Shown: positions 11,060 through 22,778, counted from the stretch's first letter. The stretch: 64,000 bases of DNA from Polyodon spathula (GCF_017654505.1 NC_054570.1:4535488-4599487); one strand, 5' to 3'. The notes: generated from the sequence alone by a model not told the origin. Numbers and translations: made by a program.

Positions 11060-11755
11060 TTAACCACAATGACTCACAAGATCAGCACTTCTGGGTTTTT
11101 GTGGGTTGTAGTATTATATAGAGAAGTCTGAAAGAAAAAAATGACACCAAACTTTGGTGCTTCTTTCATTTGTTTGGTGTGCAAGATAATCAAACATGCA
11201 ATCTTCAGGTGTACAAGTTATTGCCCCCCCCTTCTTAACTCAACCCAATTAAAAGGATAATTAGGGTCAGCTGTTTGAATACTTTGGTTAACAGTCAGGC
11301 CTGATTTGGGCCAGCCCTGCCCAATATAAATCTGATTAACTTTGCCCTTACCATCAGAGTGAAGTGGTCAGCACAAAGGTTTAGAGGCACATCATGCCAC
11401 GATCAAAAGAAATTCCTGAAAACCTCTCGAAAAAAGTTGTTGATGCCTATCAGTCTGAAAAGGGTTACAAAGCCATTTCTAAGGCCCTGGGGCTCCAGCA
11501 AACCAGTCAGAACCATATTGTCCAAATGGAGAAAGTTTGGGATAGTAGTGATTCTTCCCAGTAGTTGCCGTCTTGCCAAAATCTCTCCAAGAGAAAGGCA
11601 TAACATTTTTGAGGAAGTCACAAAGAACCTTAGAACAACATCTGCAGGCCTGTCTCGCCTCAGCTTGGATTAGTGTTCATGACTAAACCATCAGAAAGAC
11701 ACTGGGCAAAAATTGAGGGCAGCAGTCTTCCAACAATCGCCTGTGAGTCCTGGCA
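11060..11755 (+). mobile_element. Tc1/mariner transposon, 5' half (truncated)
   Basis: The 5' non-coding region and transposase start match the copy at 40.75-41.28 kb. The coding part begins near 11396 with the Tc1 pattern (MPRSKEIPE..., then VVDAYQSEKGYKAISKALG), the DNA-binding helix-turn-helix region of Tc1 transposases. Frame breaks and loss of everything after the PAIRED-like region (past about 11740) make it inactive. It inserts into AT-rich intergenic DNA. Confidence 0.85.
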
Positions 11756-12330
11756 GTGACACGGGGAGGTGGGAAAGTGGGTGTGTAGACTTTCCCCCTC
11801 TCTAAATGGCTGAGAGTCGCATCTTGGGAGATTGTTAGCCCTATAAATTAACGCTCTGTTGTTTCCTCAGATCTGCCCTTTTAAACGCTTAGAGTGGCCG
11901 GACAGGCTTGTCCACGACCAAACGGAACGGAGGTTCAGAGTGAGACAGTGAGGAAGGGGAAACCTTGAGCAGATCCCTGAATAAGGTTAGCTGAGCAGGC
12001 TAGGTAGCTGGAAGCGTATGACGGTGATCCGGTTTGCACGGTCAACGGCGAACGGGATATTGCTGCAGAGTGCAGCACCTTTTCTTTGTAGTTTTTTTTA
12101 CTGTTTTATTTTTCCTGTTTCTTTGTGCCTTCGATTTTTGTAGTATTGTTTTGAAGCACCTGCAAGTGCGCCTGAACTGTTTACCCTTGATTGTTATTCC
12201 TGTTGTTCTGTTTACAATTTTCCAGTCCCAAGCAATGCTGGAATTGACAGGTTTTATCGTAAACTTTAAAGTGGCTGTAGCTTTTAGGACTGATGGGATT
12301 TTTATTATGACGATATGAATGTGACAGTAC
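11756..12330 (+). other. Unclassified repeat-like block, possibly an LTR
   Basis: Unlike its AT-rich neighbours this block has GC-rich leader-like sequence, a CCCTATAAATTA box near 11840 and T-rich sequence after 12085. The arrangement resembles an LTR plus leader, but there is no second copy here to test it. I see no supported gene. Confidence 0.25.
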
Positions 12331-12623
12331 AAATGAAATGATCATTTCAGTGGAATGTGTTACTATGGGGACAGGTGGTTCAGAAAGGGCAGTTCATTTG
12401 TTAATAGTTGTACACCCAAATATCCTCCCCTAGCCCTGGAATGAAGATAACCTTTGTTCCACCGTTCAAAGTCAAATGTTATAACAGCAGGACGCACCTT
12501 TGTTGTCATCAGGGCTGAAAAGGAGAATTATTTATATTTTAGAGAAAGGGTAAGCAGAGACACAATGACCAGCTGGTGTATATTAAAATAAAGAATAAGA
12601 ACGTCACCTTGGCATCAATTGTA

Positions 12624-12926
12624 GAAGTGTAGTGCACACCCTGTGCCTCAATACTGCTCTATTACTGTAGAGTGTAGTGCACACCCTGTGTCTCAATACT
12701 GCTCTATTACTGTAGAGTGTAGTGCACACCCTGTGTCTCAATACTGCTCTATTACTGTAGAGTGCACACCCTGTGTCTCAATACTGCTCTATTACTGTAG
12801 AGTGCACACCCTGTGTCTCAATACTGCTCTATTACTGTAGAGTGCACACCCTGTGTCTCAATACTGCTCTATTACTGTAGAGTGTAGTGCACACCCTGTG
12901 TCTCAATACTCCTCTATTACTGTGGC
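12624..12926. repeat. Minisatellite, 40/45-bp units
   Basis: Seven head-to-tail units of GTGCACACCCTGTGTCTCAA plus ATACTGCTCTATTACTGTAG. Some units carry an extra AGTGT (45 bp) and others lack it (40 bp). The array gives repetitive reading frames that are not genes. Confidence 0.95.
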
Positions 12927-13669
12927 AGGTAATGTAAATTACAACATATATTATCTGGTTGTTATTCAATTCCACAGCTGGTGGAGCAAAATTCCAGTAT
13001 GGCCTCGAGGTGTATTAAGTACACAGCATTCTGGCCCTTGGAATGAAGTACTGCACAGCAAAGGGAACCAAAATCTCAGAGAAAACAATGTTTCCATATT
13101 GATTCTTGCTAATTAAGGCATTTTGAAATCCCTGTGCAGTAAAAACAAAGCGCACACAGTTAGTTTTAATGTTTTATTTCATAACAAAATTAGGTAACAT
13201 TTTAGAGTACAGTGCACAAATAACCATGTAATTAGTGTGTACATTTATGCTAGTAATCCAATCATGATTTTCGAATCATTCATTGTAACTACTGTTGGGA
13301 TAGAGTGGAATACTATAACTGAATACCATTAATTTATTTACTGCCTGTTTCTCATTGCAATCAGTATTAATGAGAATACCACTTTAAGATGGCAGGCAAC
13401 AGCACTTTGTTAAAATTGTAATTATAGCAGGAAATAAGACTATTTCCATTTAAGTACCTATATATCCCAACAGTAGTGTCAATGAAAGAATGGAAAACCA
13501 TTGGTATTATTACTCAGTGATTACATAGTTACTTGTGCACTGTAATCAAAAGTTTTTACATTCAAACTAGGAAGTTTGTTATAACAATTCCTTTATAAAA
13601 ATAAATGGCTTCCATTTTCAAAATTTATAGAAAACATAACTATCAAGAACTGAACATGAATAACACCGT

Positions 13670-14105
13670 GTAAAAAAATATATTTATTTATTTTTGTTTC
13701 TGGGTAGTAAGTGTTATTTCTTATGCTTATGCCTCAAAAGTATAGAAAATGGCTATTATTCCCCACATACTTTAATTTTGTGTCCAGGACAGTGACATTT
13801 CAAAATTTACAGTATAATCATAAATCTCAAAAAACTACTCACTTCTAAATCTTTTGTAGTCATTTTTGTATTTAGTATAAATACATGTTAATTTGAATTC
13901 ATATGTTGTTTATTTCTGACTTTATGTGAACAAAAATACACACATTTGCCCGTTTTCTCATTGGAAATAGGTAAATTTCAAAATATCACTGTCCTGGTCA
14001 CAAAAGCAAAGTTTGTGGGGAATAATTTTTATACTTTTGAGGCATAAGCAATTAAGAAATAACACTTACTACCCAGGAACAAAAATTGTGTTGCATAGTG
14101 TAATT
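13670..14105. mobile_element. MITE-like element with long inverted arms
   Basis: Two arms of about 130 bp (13676-13808 and 13968-14095) are inverted copies of each other. Each contains GGGTAGTAAGTGTTATTTCT, GCTTATGCCTCAAAAGTATA and a GACAGTGAnATTT segment. About 160 bp of AT-rich sequence separates them. One arm occurs again at 61.23-61.32 kb, so this is a dispersed non-autonomous element rather than a local palindrome. It has no coding capacity. Confidence 0.75.
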
Positions 14106-14799
14106 ATTTTGTAAAAGTTTGCCAGTTCTAAAAGTTGTAACATTATTATGGGAATATCTATATTTGTATAATTTGTAGGCTTCATTTATATATAAAATGC
14201 TGATTTACGATTATCTGGCCTGTGGGTAAAAATAAAACGGCACAAATTAAAAAAAAAAAAAACTTCAACCCCGCTAGTCATTCACCCTCATGCCGGGATA
14301 TATTTTATCAGAGCTTATTCTATGCAACTCTTTTAATGGGCAGTTTGCAATTTTTTTTGTTAAAAATAAACTTTATTATTTTTTTTTAGATTGGAGAGTG
14401 GGTTAAGGAGTCTATGAGTTTATTTTCTTATGTTGACATCTACTTTTGTATGTATTTTTGTATGATTGTAGGCTATAAATAAATACATTTGACTTGCCAT
14501 CTGTGTTTATAGTTGTTAGTTATTATACACTTCATTATATATTTATTACGCTTTTAAAATTACAATGGAAAGTCCCAACCCAATACACAATTTGTTTAGA
14601 ATTAATTGTTCAGTGAATTCCTCTAATCATGCATTTTCTCTGGTATTCTTTGCTGGCCTCTGTGATAAATAAACTCAACATGATTAGAAGTAGCCACCAA
14701 ACACTTACTGTATAAAAGAACATTTTATATGCATACAAACATGTGAAGGAGAAATTGTAAGTTGTATATAAAGTGTGGGGGGAGTTTGACTCCATTACC

Positions 14800-15135
14800 A
14801 ACACTTTCATGAAAAATCCTGCGAACGATCTGATAGCCCTGCGGTTGTACCCTGAGAAATATTCTGAGGAGGCTCCAATGGTTCAAGATGAGTCACCTCT
14901 TGCTCCTGGGTACAAAACACTGTGAAGATCTTAGTTTGGGGAATCTTATTGAATCACATCACCTGATTTGTTGAGGCACCAAAATCTAATTTTTAGTAAA
15001 CCAAAAGTCTGCTCAATCACACTCCTCATGGATCTGTGTGTCCTTGTACACCTGTTCTTCTTTCTTGTGTGGATTGGACACTGGTGTTAAAAGCCAAGGA
15101 TACATTGCAAATCCGTACACACCTAAAGAAACGTT
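14800..15135 (-). pseudogene. PIF/Harbinger transposase fragment (HARBI1-like)
   Basis: On the minus strand, degenerate frames give a Harbinger-type transposase C-terminal half: YPWLLTPVSNPHKKEEQVY, then after a frame shift MRSVIEQTFGLLKIRFWCL. In this DDE family the second block holds the catalytic glutamate (here E in VIEQTFG). Stops and shifts show it is inactive. The aspartate-bearing 5' half is not recognisable, and I could not find terminal inverted repeats. Confidence 0.75.
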
Positions 15136-16229
15136 ATTGTATTATCTAGTAAGCTATTTTCAATTTCATTATTTACTCTTGGGCTTTTATTTATATAACT
15201 CAAATACAATCTTCGGTAGCGGGCAGCTGTTATAAAATGTATGTATCCGGAGTTCAGACAGGCCACAACTGCATTGTTAATTTCTCAGTAGTAACATTAC
15301 ACTGGGTGCATATAAAAGTATTTATAAAATAGGTTGGGAGATATCTGCATGCAGATTGGCTGATCAGCATTCCAATTCATTGAATTATTAGATTACAACC
15401 AAAAACCAAGTCCCAGCAACTAAGACTTTTTAGAAACAGATCTTATTGCGCCAAGTATTTAAGAACATTTAAAAAAAAGAATTTTGAATGGGCCACCATG
15501 TTTTCCACAATAAAAAAACAGTAATGCAATGTCTGTGTAAAAAGAAAATAAAATAAATTTAAATATTTTCATAATTACAAATATTAAATTATTGAGGTAG
15601 TGTGTAAGAAATTAACCCTGGTCTTGTAAACACTCACTGTCTGTATTGTTGGTGTCGCAGACAAAGTCTGTTTCAAGGGGAGTTATAAACTTTTTTAATA
15701 AATGTAAACCCCCCCTTTTCCAAGTGCAAATTAACTACTGATATATTATGACAACGCGGATTTCCTTTTGAATTCCCACGCAAAAAAAAAAAAGAAATAG
15801 TTGCAGGCAACTCTACCCGTTAAGCTATTAACATTATTTCATAAATTATCATAATTTCAGAAATCACATTAGCATGATTATTTAATATGAGTGCTTGAAA
15901 ATGTCAGCATCAATGCTGCATACCGATTTGTTCATTAACACTGGAGTTATCATTTATGAGCAACATCATCGCTCATCCTTTCAACATGAAAATGCACATG
16001 CTATAACATGTGTTTCTTTAAAAACTGCACATTTGATTTATGGAATTATTATGTTCCCTAAAATGTTCTTAACAAAAGTGAAATGTATTAATATTAATTC
16101 ATGTTTAATTAATATTAGTGTATTGCATTGCCAGCAATAGAGAGCACACTTATTAAATAACAAATTAAACAAAACAAAAGACTTAAAGAATCAAATTTAA
16201 TTACACACACAGCTATGCTATACTATCTC
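15136..16229. other. AT-rich intergenic DNA, no gene seen
   Basis: Poly-A runs and short chance reading frames only. The first 150 bases may be more of the decayed Harbinger element. Confidence 0.4.
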
Positions 16230-17352
16230 GGTTCAAAAAAAGAGCCACAACCTGCTGCTCTCAGATTTTCTGAACAGCCACTCCCTGCTGCTCAGCCCTT
16301 CTGAACAGAGCCACACCCCGCTGCTCTCAGCCCTCCTGAACAGAGCCACACCCTGCTCAGCTCATCCCTCCTGAACAGAGCCACACCCCGCTGCTCTCAG
16401 CCCTCCTGAACAGAGCCACACCCTGCTCAGCTCATCCCTCCTGAACAGAGCCACACCCCGCTGCTCTCAGCCCTCCTGAACAGAGCCACACCCCGCTGCT
16501 CTCAGCCCTCCTGAACAGAGCCACACCCTGCTCAGCTCATCCCTCCTGAACAGAGCCACACCCCGCTGCTCTCAGCCCTTCTGAACAGAGCCACACCCTG
16601 CTCAGCTCATCCCTCCTGAACAGAGCCACACCCCGCTGCTCTCAGCCCTTCTGAACAGAGCCACACCCTGCTCATCTCATCCCTCCTGAACAGAGCCACA
16701 CCCCGCTGCTCTCAGCCCTCCTGAACAGAGCCACACCCTGCTCATCTCATCCCTCCTGAACAGAGCCACACCCCGCTGCTCTCAGCCCTCCTGAACAGAG
16801 CCACACCCTGCTCATCTCATCCCTCCTGAACAGAGCCACACCCTGCTGCTCTCAGCCCTCCTGAACAGAGCCACACCCTGCTCATCTCATCCCTCCTGAA
16901 CAGAGCCACACCCTGCTCATCTCATCCCTCCTGAACAGAGCCACACCCCGCTGCTCTCAGCCCTTCTGAACAGAGCCACACCCTGCTCATCTCATCCCTC
17001 CTGAACAGAGCCACACCCTGCTCATCTCATCCCTCCTGAACAGAGCCACACCCCGCTGCTCTCAGCCCTCCTGAACAGAGCCACACCCTGCTGCTCTCAT
17101 CCCTCCTGAACAGAGCCACACCCCGCTGCTCTCAGCCCTCCTGAACAGAGCCACACCCTGCTCATCTCATCCCTCCTGAACATAGGCACACCCTGCTGCT
17201 CTCAGCCCTCCTGAACAGAGCCACACCCTGCTCAGCTCATCCCTCCTGAACAGAGCCACACCCTGCTGCTCTCAGCCCTCCTGAACAGAGCCACACCCTG
17301 CTCATCTCATCCCTCCTGAACATAGGCACACCCTGCTGCTCTCAGCCCTTCT
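16230..17352. repeat. Minisatellite, about 32 copies of a 35-bp unit in two alternating variants
   Basis: The array is built from CTGCTCTCAGCCCTCCTGAA plus CAGAGCCACACCC(C/T)G (type A) and a type-B unit beginning CTCAGCTCATCCCTCC or CTCATCTCATCCCTCC. A and B alternate for long stretches, giving a 70-bp higher-order period. Units touch directly with no spacers. 35 is not a multiple of three and no open frame runs through it. The flanks are unique AT-rich DNA. Confidence 0.98.
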
Positions 17353-19270
17353 CCTAAATTATCTAACCTCGACAAAAGTCATCCAACTCCAAACCTATAT
17401 TCAACCCTGCCACAAAGACTTAAAAAAATTAAAAGTAGAATCATGTTGAATGCGGTTTTAAGCAGAAAGTATTTTGAGTTTCTAGTGATAAATGTCTCTT
17501 GAACAACCAGGTTTTATTATTATAGTAAATTGTCAAAGTGAAAATGTCAATCAGAGCCTACAATAAACACATTAACTACTATTAATTGATAATCCATATA
17601 TTTACATCATTGGAAATCAATAAAAACAACAGAACAGGTTAAAGAGGTGGCATAACTGAAGTTTTATTAACATCACCAAAAATAATCCAATATAATACAA
17701 AGAGGATGGCATTAAAGCAGGGTATCCCAGTGTTAATCATGCAGAAGAAAAGCCTGAAGTTAATACTATTAGTTGAATAAATCCCTGACCAAACTGATAC
17801 TGTTTTCACACTTGAGCAAAATAACCCTAGCAGTTGAAGCTGGTTGTTCTGCTTTGCTCCCTGTTCTGTCCACACTGGAAACTAATCCAGATTGGATGCA
17901 GTTTAGTTTTGATTCAGTGTAGACATGCTAAAGCTGGAGTTGACTCTGCAGTGCAGCTCTTTGATCTGCGCGTGTGTAAAGCACATCTTTACAAGCAAAA
18001 TTAAGCTACATTTTTAATGTAGTTTAGTTGGTTTACAAACGCTAATGCAGGGGGATAGTACTCTGATAGTAATTAATGCTGACTCAAAACTACCCCAGGA
18101 GGTGGATTAGTTAGTGCAGTAGTCAGTTACAATCAAAGACCCATTAAGGTAAGTGTGAACAAAGCAGGGTGCGAGTCTTGCTTCAGTGCACATTCAACAC
18201 TACTCTATAGTTCTGTGTTACAAAACAATAACCCTTAGTTAAATTAAACACATGCTTTTCAGGAGAAGACAAACAGACTAAAGATGTGATTTTGCAAGTT
18301 AGACCGAAGTTGATCACATTTATTCGAAGCAGTTTTCATGGTAAAGAAAATCTAAGTTAGATCAAATGTATTTGATGAGCGATGCATTTGATATTAAAAT
18401 GGCATCAGCTATGTTAACATCGAGCTGAACATGTCACTGCAAACCTGTCAACCAATCAGAGCGGATGTGATGTTTCAGTGACGTGTCTTTAAAAGAAATT
18501 GGATGAGTTTGAGTGTGTTAAAAGTTCTACAAAGAAATTGAAAGCAGACCTTAAAGTTGTAAAGAACATCCTGCAAAGTTTACAAGAAGTGCATTACATT
18601 ACCTTTCCCTTGCTGCCCGTACTGCAGCATTACATTTAAAGATGTTGTTGATGCTTTTGACATTTTTAATCACACATCATGGGTCATAAATTAGCTGGGC
18701 AATACATTTCTCAACATTTACTCAGCAGCGTTCAGCACGAAACTCTTCTCAGGATTACAATGTATCCAGATCACCCTCCTGCAATGTTGCTGGCTTTCTT
18801 TCCCATGACAAGCCACTCATCTCAACCACAGCACCAAAATAAGTTGCAGACAGAAGCATAAACGGGACACACTACAATAGTTAAAATAAAAAATCTCTTT
18901 CTCCTGGAAAATATTCCAGAGTAAAAGACTACAAGTAATTCCCTGGCTTAATTACCAATGATGTGTGAATAAAATTAACTATCGGGAATAAATTTGAAAA
19001 AAAAAAGTATTCCTGTGACATGGGCAACAAAACTAATGTGTTTTTTGTGATACTTTAAACATCATAAGTACAATCAGTACAATTTCCTGAATATGAGAAT
19101 TTAGAAAAACCTTTGAATGACATTGAAATCAATTAAACATGTCCAAAGTAATACATATTTGACTGAAATCACCTTAGACAATCACAGTCACTGAAAGAGA
19201 TACAGGTAAGAAGATACAAAACTAATTGATAGAAATACAATTGTTCAAAACCTCATTATTCCAAGGAACC
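17353..19270. other. Intergenic DNA, no supported gene
   Basis: Several short reading frames occur (for example at 18679-18861) but none has a recognisable domain or splice context. The 17930-18340 stretch is less AT-rich and may be an unrecognised repeat. Confidence 0.4.
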
Positions 19271-19274
19271 GTAT

Positions 19275-19815
19275 TTAATCTCGATCAGTGACAGGGTAGA
19301 TGATCAATGGAGCTTCATTTTTCGGCTGCAAGACACCCGGACTGAAAAATGGGTAGATTTTCTCAGTGAAGGTGTCATTGAAAGTGAAGATGTGAGATCT
19401 GGTATCCAGATTGTAAAAAGACACCAGCCCTTCCTCATAATCCAGATACACCCCCAGTTTCCAAGGCGTCAAACTAGGGGAGAGAGGAATTGGGGTTTCG
19501 TAAGAGCTGTGAACCTACTTGAAATTCTAAGACACACAGTCCAGTAACCGTACTCAGGTCTCAATATAATCATCCCTTTCCTTTTGATGGATTCTTTGGC
19601 TACTCCTAAAGTCCACTGAGTCTTCTCCCCAACCTCCACCTGCCAGTAGTGTCTCCCTGAGGTGAATCCCTGCTTGCCCAGGACACAGACAACTTGATCA
19701 AATCTCTTTGGACTGTCAGGGAGATCATGTCGTGTGTTTCCATCTTTTACTTCTTTCCTGTCCTCAGATAGGATGAGCCATGGGTTTGCTGTATCAGCAT
19801 CCAGAGTCACATTAA
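19275..19815 (-). pseudogene. B30.2/SPRY exon of a TRIM/butyrophilin-like gene, frameshifted
   Basis: This is a terminal exon encoding a PRY-SPRY (B30.2) domain, the ligand-binding module of TRIM ubiquitin ligases and butyrophilins. It starts after a CTTTCACAG acceptor and joins in phase with the exon at 20275-20399. Motifs run in order: TLDADTANPWLILSEDRKEV (PRY), GRHYWQVEV and WTLGVA, YGYWTVCL, then [15 protein letters not shown], and a C-terminal YPVTDRD before TAA at 19275-19277. The two halves are in different frames: a net 1-nt change lies around 19495-19520, and without it the first frame ends at a TGA near 19469-19471. That means either a pseudogene or a base-call error; the rest is well preserved. 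Confidence 0.85.
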
Positions 19816-20274
19816 CTGTGAAAGAGAGAGAGAGAGGAGAGGAGATCATAATTTGTATGTGCTGTTATTATTATCCCTTGTTGGGAATGAGCCCCCCTGC
19901 ACCTTATAGTGGAGGCAGTTGTACATACAGATGGCACATTTCATATTCTTCCCCATATACCGGGTAACCAATTGCACTGAAAATCGAATTTACCCCTAAA
20001 CCTAACTGTGTTAACATTAGTCATTTTTACTATTATTTCAACACCAATTTGTACCGGTGTAGGTTCGGTACCTACAGTCCCATCCCTATGGTATGATTTG
20101 TGCTTGATAATGTCCCAATGAATCAACTGATCTCAATCAGAGCGTTTGGATTAGTCCACTCATTTTTGTCGTTGGATTTGAGTGAATGCAAGACAGATTG
20201 ACCCAGGACTTTGTAAATATGAAAATGTTCGATGCTAGATACCTCCATGCTTATATATGAATGTGATTATTTAC

Positions 20275-20399
20275 CAAGGTTCCCACTTTCATCCTTGTTC
20301 TTATAGTTCTTCTGTAAAGCAGAGAAGGTTTTCTCAATTTCTTTCTGTTGATTCTGCAGCTCTGAATACTTCTCGAAGAGGCTTGCAGACTGAGAATTT
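20275..20399 (-). CDS. Coiled-coil exon of the same TRIM/butyrophilin-like gene
   Basis: A 125-nt phase 1-1 exon lies between TTTTCAG and GTAAAT. It encodes 41 residues rich in E, K, Q and heptad hydrophobics (SLFEKYSELQNQQKEIEK), the kind of short helical linker that precedes B30.2 in TRIM and butyrophilin-like genes. Its leftover G joins the next exon to make V-N-V-T-L-D, in frame with the PRY motif. No RING, B-box or Ig exons are recognisable further upstream on the minus strand before the CR1 insertion. Confidence 0.7.
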
Positions 20400-20649
20400 C
20401 TGAAAACTGAAAAATGAAAATCAGACAGCATCTCTTCTTAACAAATACACTATGACACTCTAGTGACTGGTAATAGTGAATGCATTAAACCCTGAATTCA
20501 GCACCATCAGCCAATCAGCTTTCAGCTCTAGTGGGCTTCTACCAGACCAATGAATCATTCCAACTGCAAGGCACATCTAGGGTTTAAAGTGCTGTTTTAA
20601 AGAAAATAATGAGAAACGTGTTTTCTAATAGTGACAGTTCCCTCTCGAT

Positions 20650-20760
20650 GAAGGCTCTACCATGGTAGTTGATCTTGACTTTTGTTAGTGCCTTCACCTT
20701 CATCTTGCGGTGTATAACTCCCATCACGACCAGCCAGCACCTGGTAGAGCCTTCATCACA
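20650..20760. repeat. Inverted repeat ATGAAGGCTCTACCA, 15-bp arms
   Basis: Perfect complementary 15-mers lie near 20659 and 20740, about 65 bp apart. The structure could be the end of a mobile element, but nothing else identifies it. Confidence 0.5.
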
Positions 20761-20960
20761 GGCACTATCGCTTTAACCTCTCCTTTGTGCACCTTCCTAC
20801 TTTCTCACCATATCTTTCTGTTTTTAATGAACCTGTTTCCCTGGAGCTTTGTTCTTCTTCATTAAAGCATATATAGCTAACAAAGTAATTCCAGTAATTG
20901 GCATCACTTTGTAACCACATTTTACTATATGAAAGGCAAACATTGTTAAACATGCATTTG

Positions 20961-21390
20961 ATTTTCAGTGATACTTTCTAAATTTCTGAATAATAAAATT
21001 AGCGAAGGTATCTTGCAAATCTTTTCCATGCTTTATTTCCCATTGAAGGACCTGTAGAGAGAGAGAGAGCCATGCCAGGAAACCTGAAAGGAGTATTTAG
21101 AGAGATAGGAGAAAAACCAGGTAGAGCAGCACCTGAGATCAGAGAGAGGAGAGGAGAACAGTCTAAGCGACAGTGTCAAAGGCAGAGGAGAAGTCAAGGA
21201 GAATTAGAATGGAACAGAGGAGAGTCAGTTATAGAGACGAGGGAGATCTGCAGGACAGAACCCTGATTGAAGAAGGTCAAGCAGAGAGTGTTTGGTGAGG
21301 AAGGATTCCAGCTGGCAATGGACAGCACACTGCAGAGTTTGAGAGGAATGGGAGGAGAGAGGTAAGGAGATGGTTCTGGGTGAAGGGTCA
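20961..21390. other. Purine-rich sequence left of the CR1, unclassified
   Basis: A GA-rich stretch with short reading frames but no recognised domain. Similar purine-rich sequence continues right of the CR1 (25692-25880), so the CR1 may have inserted into one older repeat. Confidence 0.35.
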
Positions 21391-21780
21391 AGAGTCTTCC
21401 CAGCGACAGCGAGTGGAAGCGACAGCGAGTGGGAGAAGTACAGGCGTGGAAAAGTACAGAGCAGTTTCGAAGCAGAAAGGAGAAATTGCATCTTGAATTG
21501 CTTTAATCAGAAAACAGAGGACATTGGGGAAACACAGCAGCAGCTCAAAGTCAAACAGCCGCATGTGTTTTTCTGATAACAAACAAGCTGAAACTCGGAG
21601 CAGCTGATTCAAATTCAGCGCCGTTTTGAGACACGGGCGAGGGGAGGAGCCAACAGCACAGCAGAACAACGCAGTTAAACGAGGCAGTCTTCCCAGCGAC
21701 AGCGAGTGGAAGCGACAGCGAGTGGGAGAAGTACAGGCGTGGAAAAGTACAGAGCAGTTTCGAAGCAGTTTGAAAGCAGG
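21391..21780 (+). promoter_or_regulatory. CR1 5' UTR with a duplicated 83-85 bp block
   Basis: Two near-identical blocks about 295 bp apart each contain GCGACAGCGAGTGGAAGCGA and AAGTACAGAGCAGTTTCGAA. Tandem 5' UTR monomers often carry the internal promoter of LINEs. The blocks are seen directly; promoter function is inferred. Confidence 0.5.
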
Positions 21781-21830
21781 TTGACGGCTGCAGAAGAAAC
21801 TAAACTTAAAAAAAAAAAAAAAACCTCAAC

Positions 21831-22778
21831 ATGGTCTTCAAGCCAGTAATCTGTGACACCTGCTTGATGTGGGAAATCCGAGAAAACCCAGCGGAGCTAA
21901 ACCAAGTGTGCGTAAAGTGCCGCGCGATCCAGGATTTGCATAAACTAGTAAGTATGCTAGAAATGGAGCTGGAAGAAGTGAGACAGCAACAGGATCTTGA
22001 GGAACTGGCACACCCACAATTCATGGAAGTCTGCATCACCCCTAACAGACTGAAAGCCACCAGGGAGATAGAAGGTCAGAACAGCTGGGTTCAGGTAGGC
22101 AGAAGCAGGGAAAAAAAGAAACTTCGTCAAACACAACCACCAGAAATCAAAACAACCAACAGATTTGAGTCACTTCAGAATTTTGATGAGCAGAACCAAC
22201 AACAAGAGAATGAAAGGAACAACATCCAGGACCCTATTGACAGTGGTGACCAGACAGCAAAAAGAAGGGAGGTCATGATTGTTGGGGACTCCATATTGAG
22301 AAACACAGCAAGTTCAGTTCGCAGTTTGGACCCCCTTACTACAACAGTGTGCTGCCTTCCGGGAGCCTCGGTCAAGCACATCACTGAGAACGTGGACAGG
22401 CTCCTAGAACGAACAGGAGACGACCCGGTAGTAGTCGTCCACATCGGTACAAACAACATTGGAAGAGACAGACCAAAATCCCTGCAAAACAAATTCAGAG
22501 AGCTAGGAAGGAAATTAAAAGAGAAAACCAAAACTGTGGTATTTTCTGGTATACTACCCGCACCTTGCAAAGGACCATATGGACAGCTGGAAATAATTAA
22601 TCAAAACGAATGGCTGAAGACGTGGTGCACACGGGAAGGCTTCACCTATCTTGATCATTGGACCACTTTCTACAACGAGGACTATCTGTATAGACGGGAT
22701 GGACTGCATTTAAATAACAAGGGAACTAGTCTACTCGGAGAAAAGATCCTCGAGCAGGTTCGGAAGCATTTAAACTAG
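21831..22778 (+). CDS. CR1 LINE ORF1 protein (zinc-knuckle-like N-terminus, coiled coil, SGNH esterase-like domain)
   Basis: An intact 315-residue frame. The N-terminus has CDTCLMW and CVKC cysteine pairs (about residues 9-38), possibly zinc-binding, then a short acidic helix with coiled-coil character (residues 43-62). From about residue 147 it has an SGNH/GDSL hydrolase layout: IVGDSIL (nucleophile serine block), a GTNN block (block III, with asparagine), and DGLHLNN (aspartate and histidine of block V). This esterase-type ORF1 is known from CR1 elements. The protein is thought to act in the LINE ribonucleoprotein; its esterase role is not settled. Confidence 0.9.
   Translation: MVFKPVICDTCLMWEIRENPAELNQVCVKCRAIQDLHKLVSMLEMELEEVRQQQDLEELAHPQFMEVCITPNRLKATREIEGQNSWVQVGRSREKKKLRQTQPPEIKTTNRFESLQNFDEQNQQQENERNNIQDPIDSGDQTAKRREVMIVGDSILRNTASSVRSLDPLTTTVCCLPGASVKHITENVDRLLERTGDDPVVVVHIGTNNIGRDRPKSLQNKFRELGRKLKEKTKTVVFSGILPAPCKGPYGQLEIINQNEWLKTWCTREGFTYLDHWTTFYNEDYLYRRDGLHLNNKGTSLLGEKILEQVRKHLN

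Noticed and set aside
12624..12926. Repetitive open frame with repeated CSITVE-type peptides
   Set aside because: It follows from the 40/45-bp minisatellite; changes of unit length alter the frame and there is no gene context.
16230..17352. CRISPR-like array of regular 35-bp repeats
   Set aside because: The repeats touch one another with no unique spacers, there are no cas genes, and the context is a eukaryotic genome. It is a minisatellite.
20641..20760. Transcription terminator-like inverted repeat
   Set aside because: The arms are about 65 bp apart with no T-run and eukaryotic context; more likely a mobile-element end.
22175..22570. 131-codon minus-strand frame inside CR1 ORF1
   Set aside because: It is the antisense shadow of the esterase-domain coding region.
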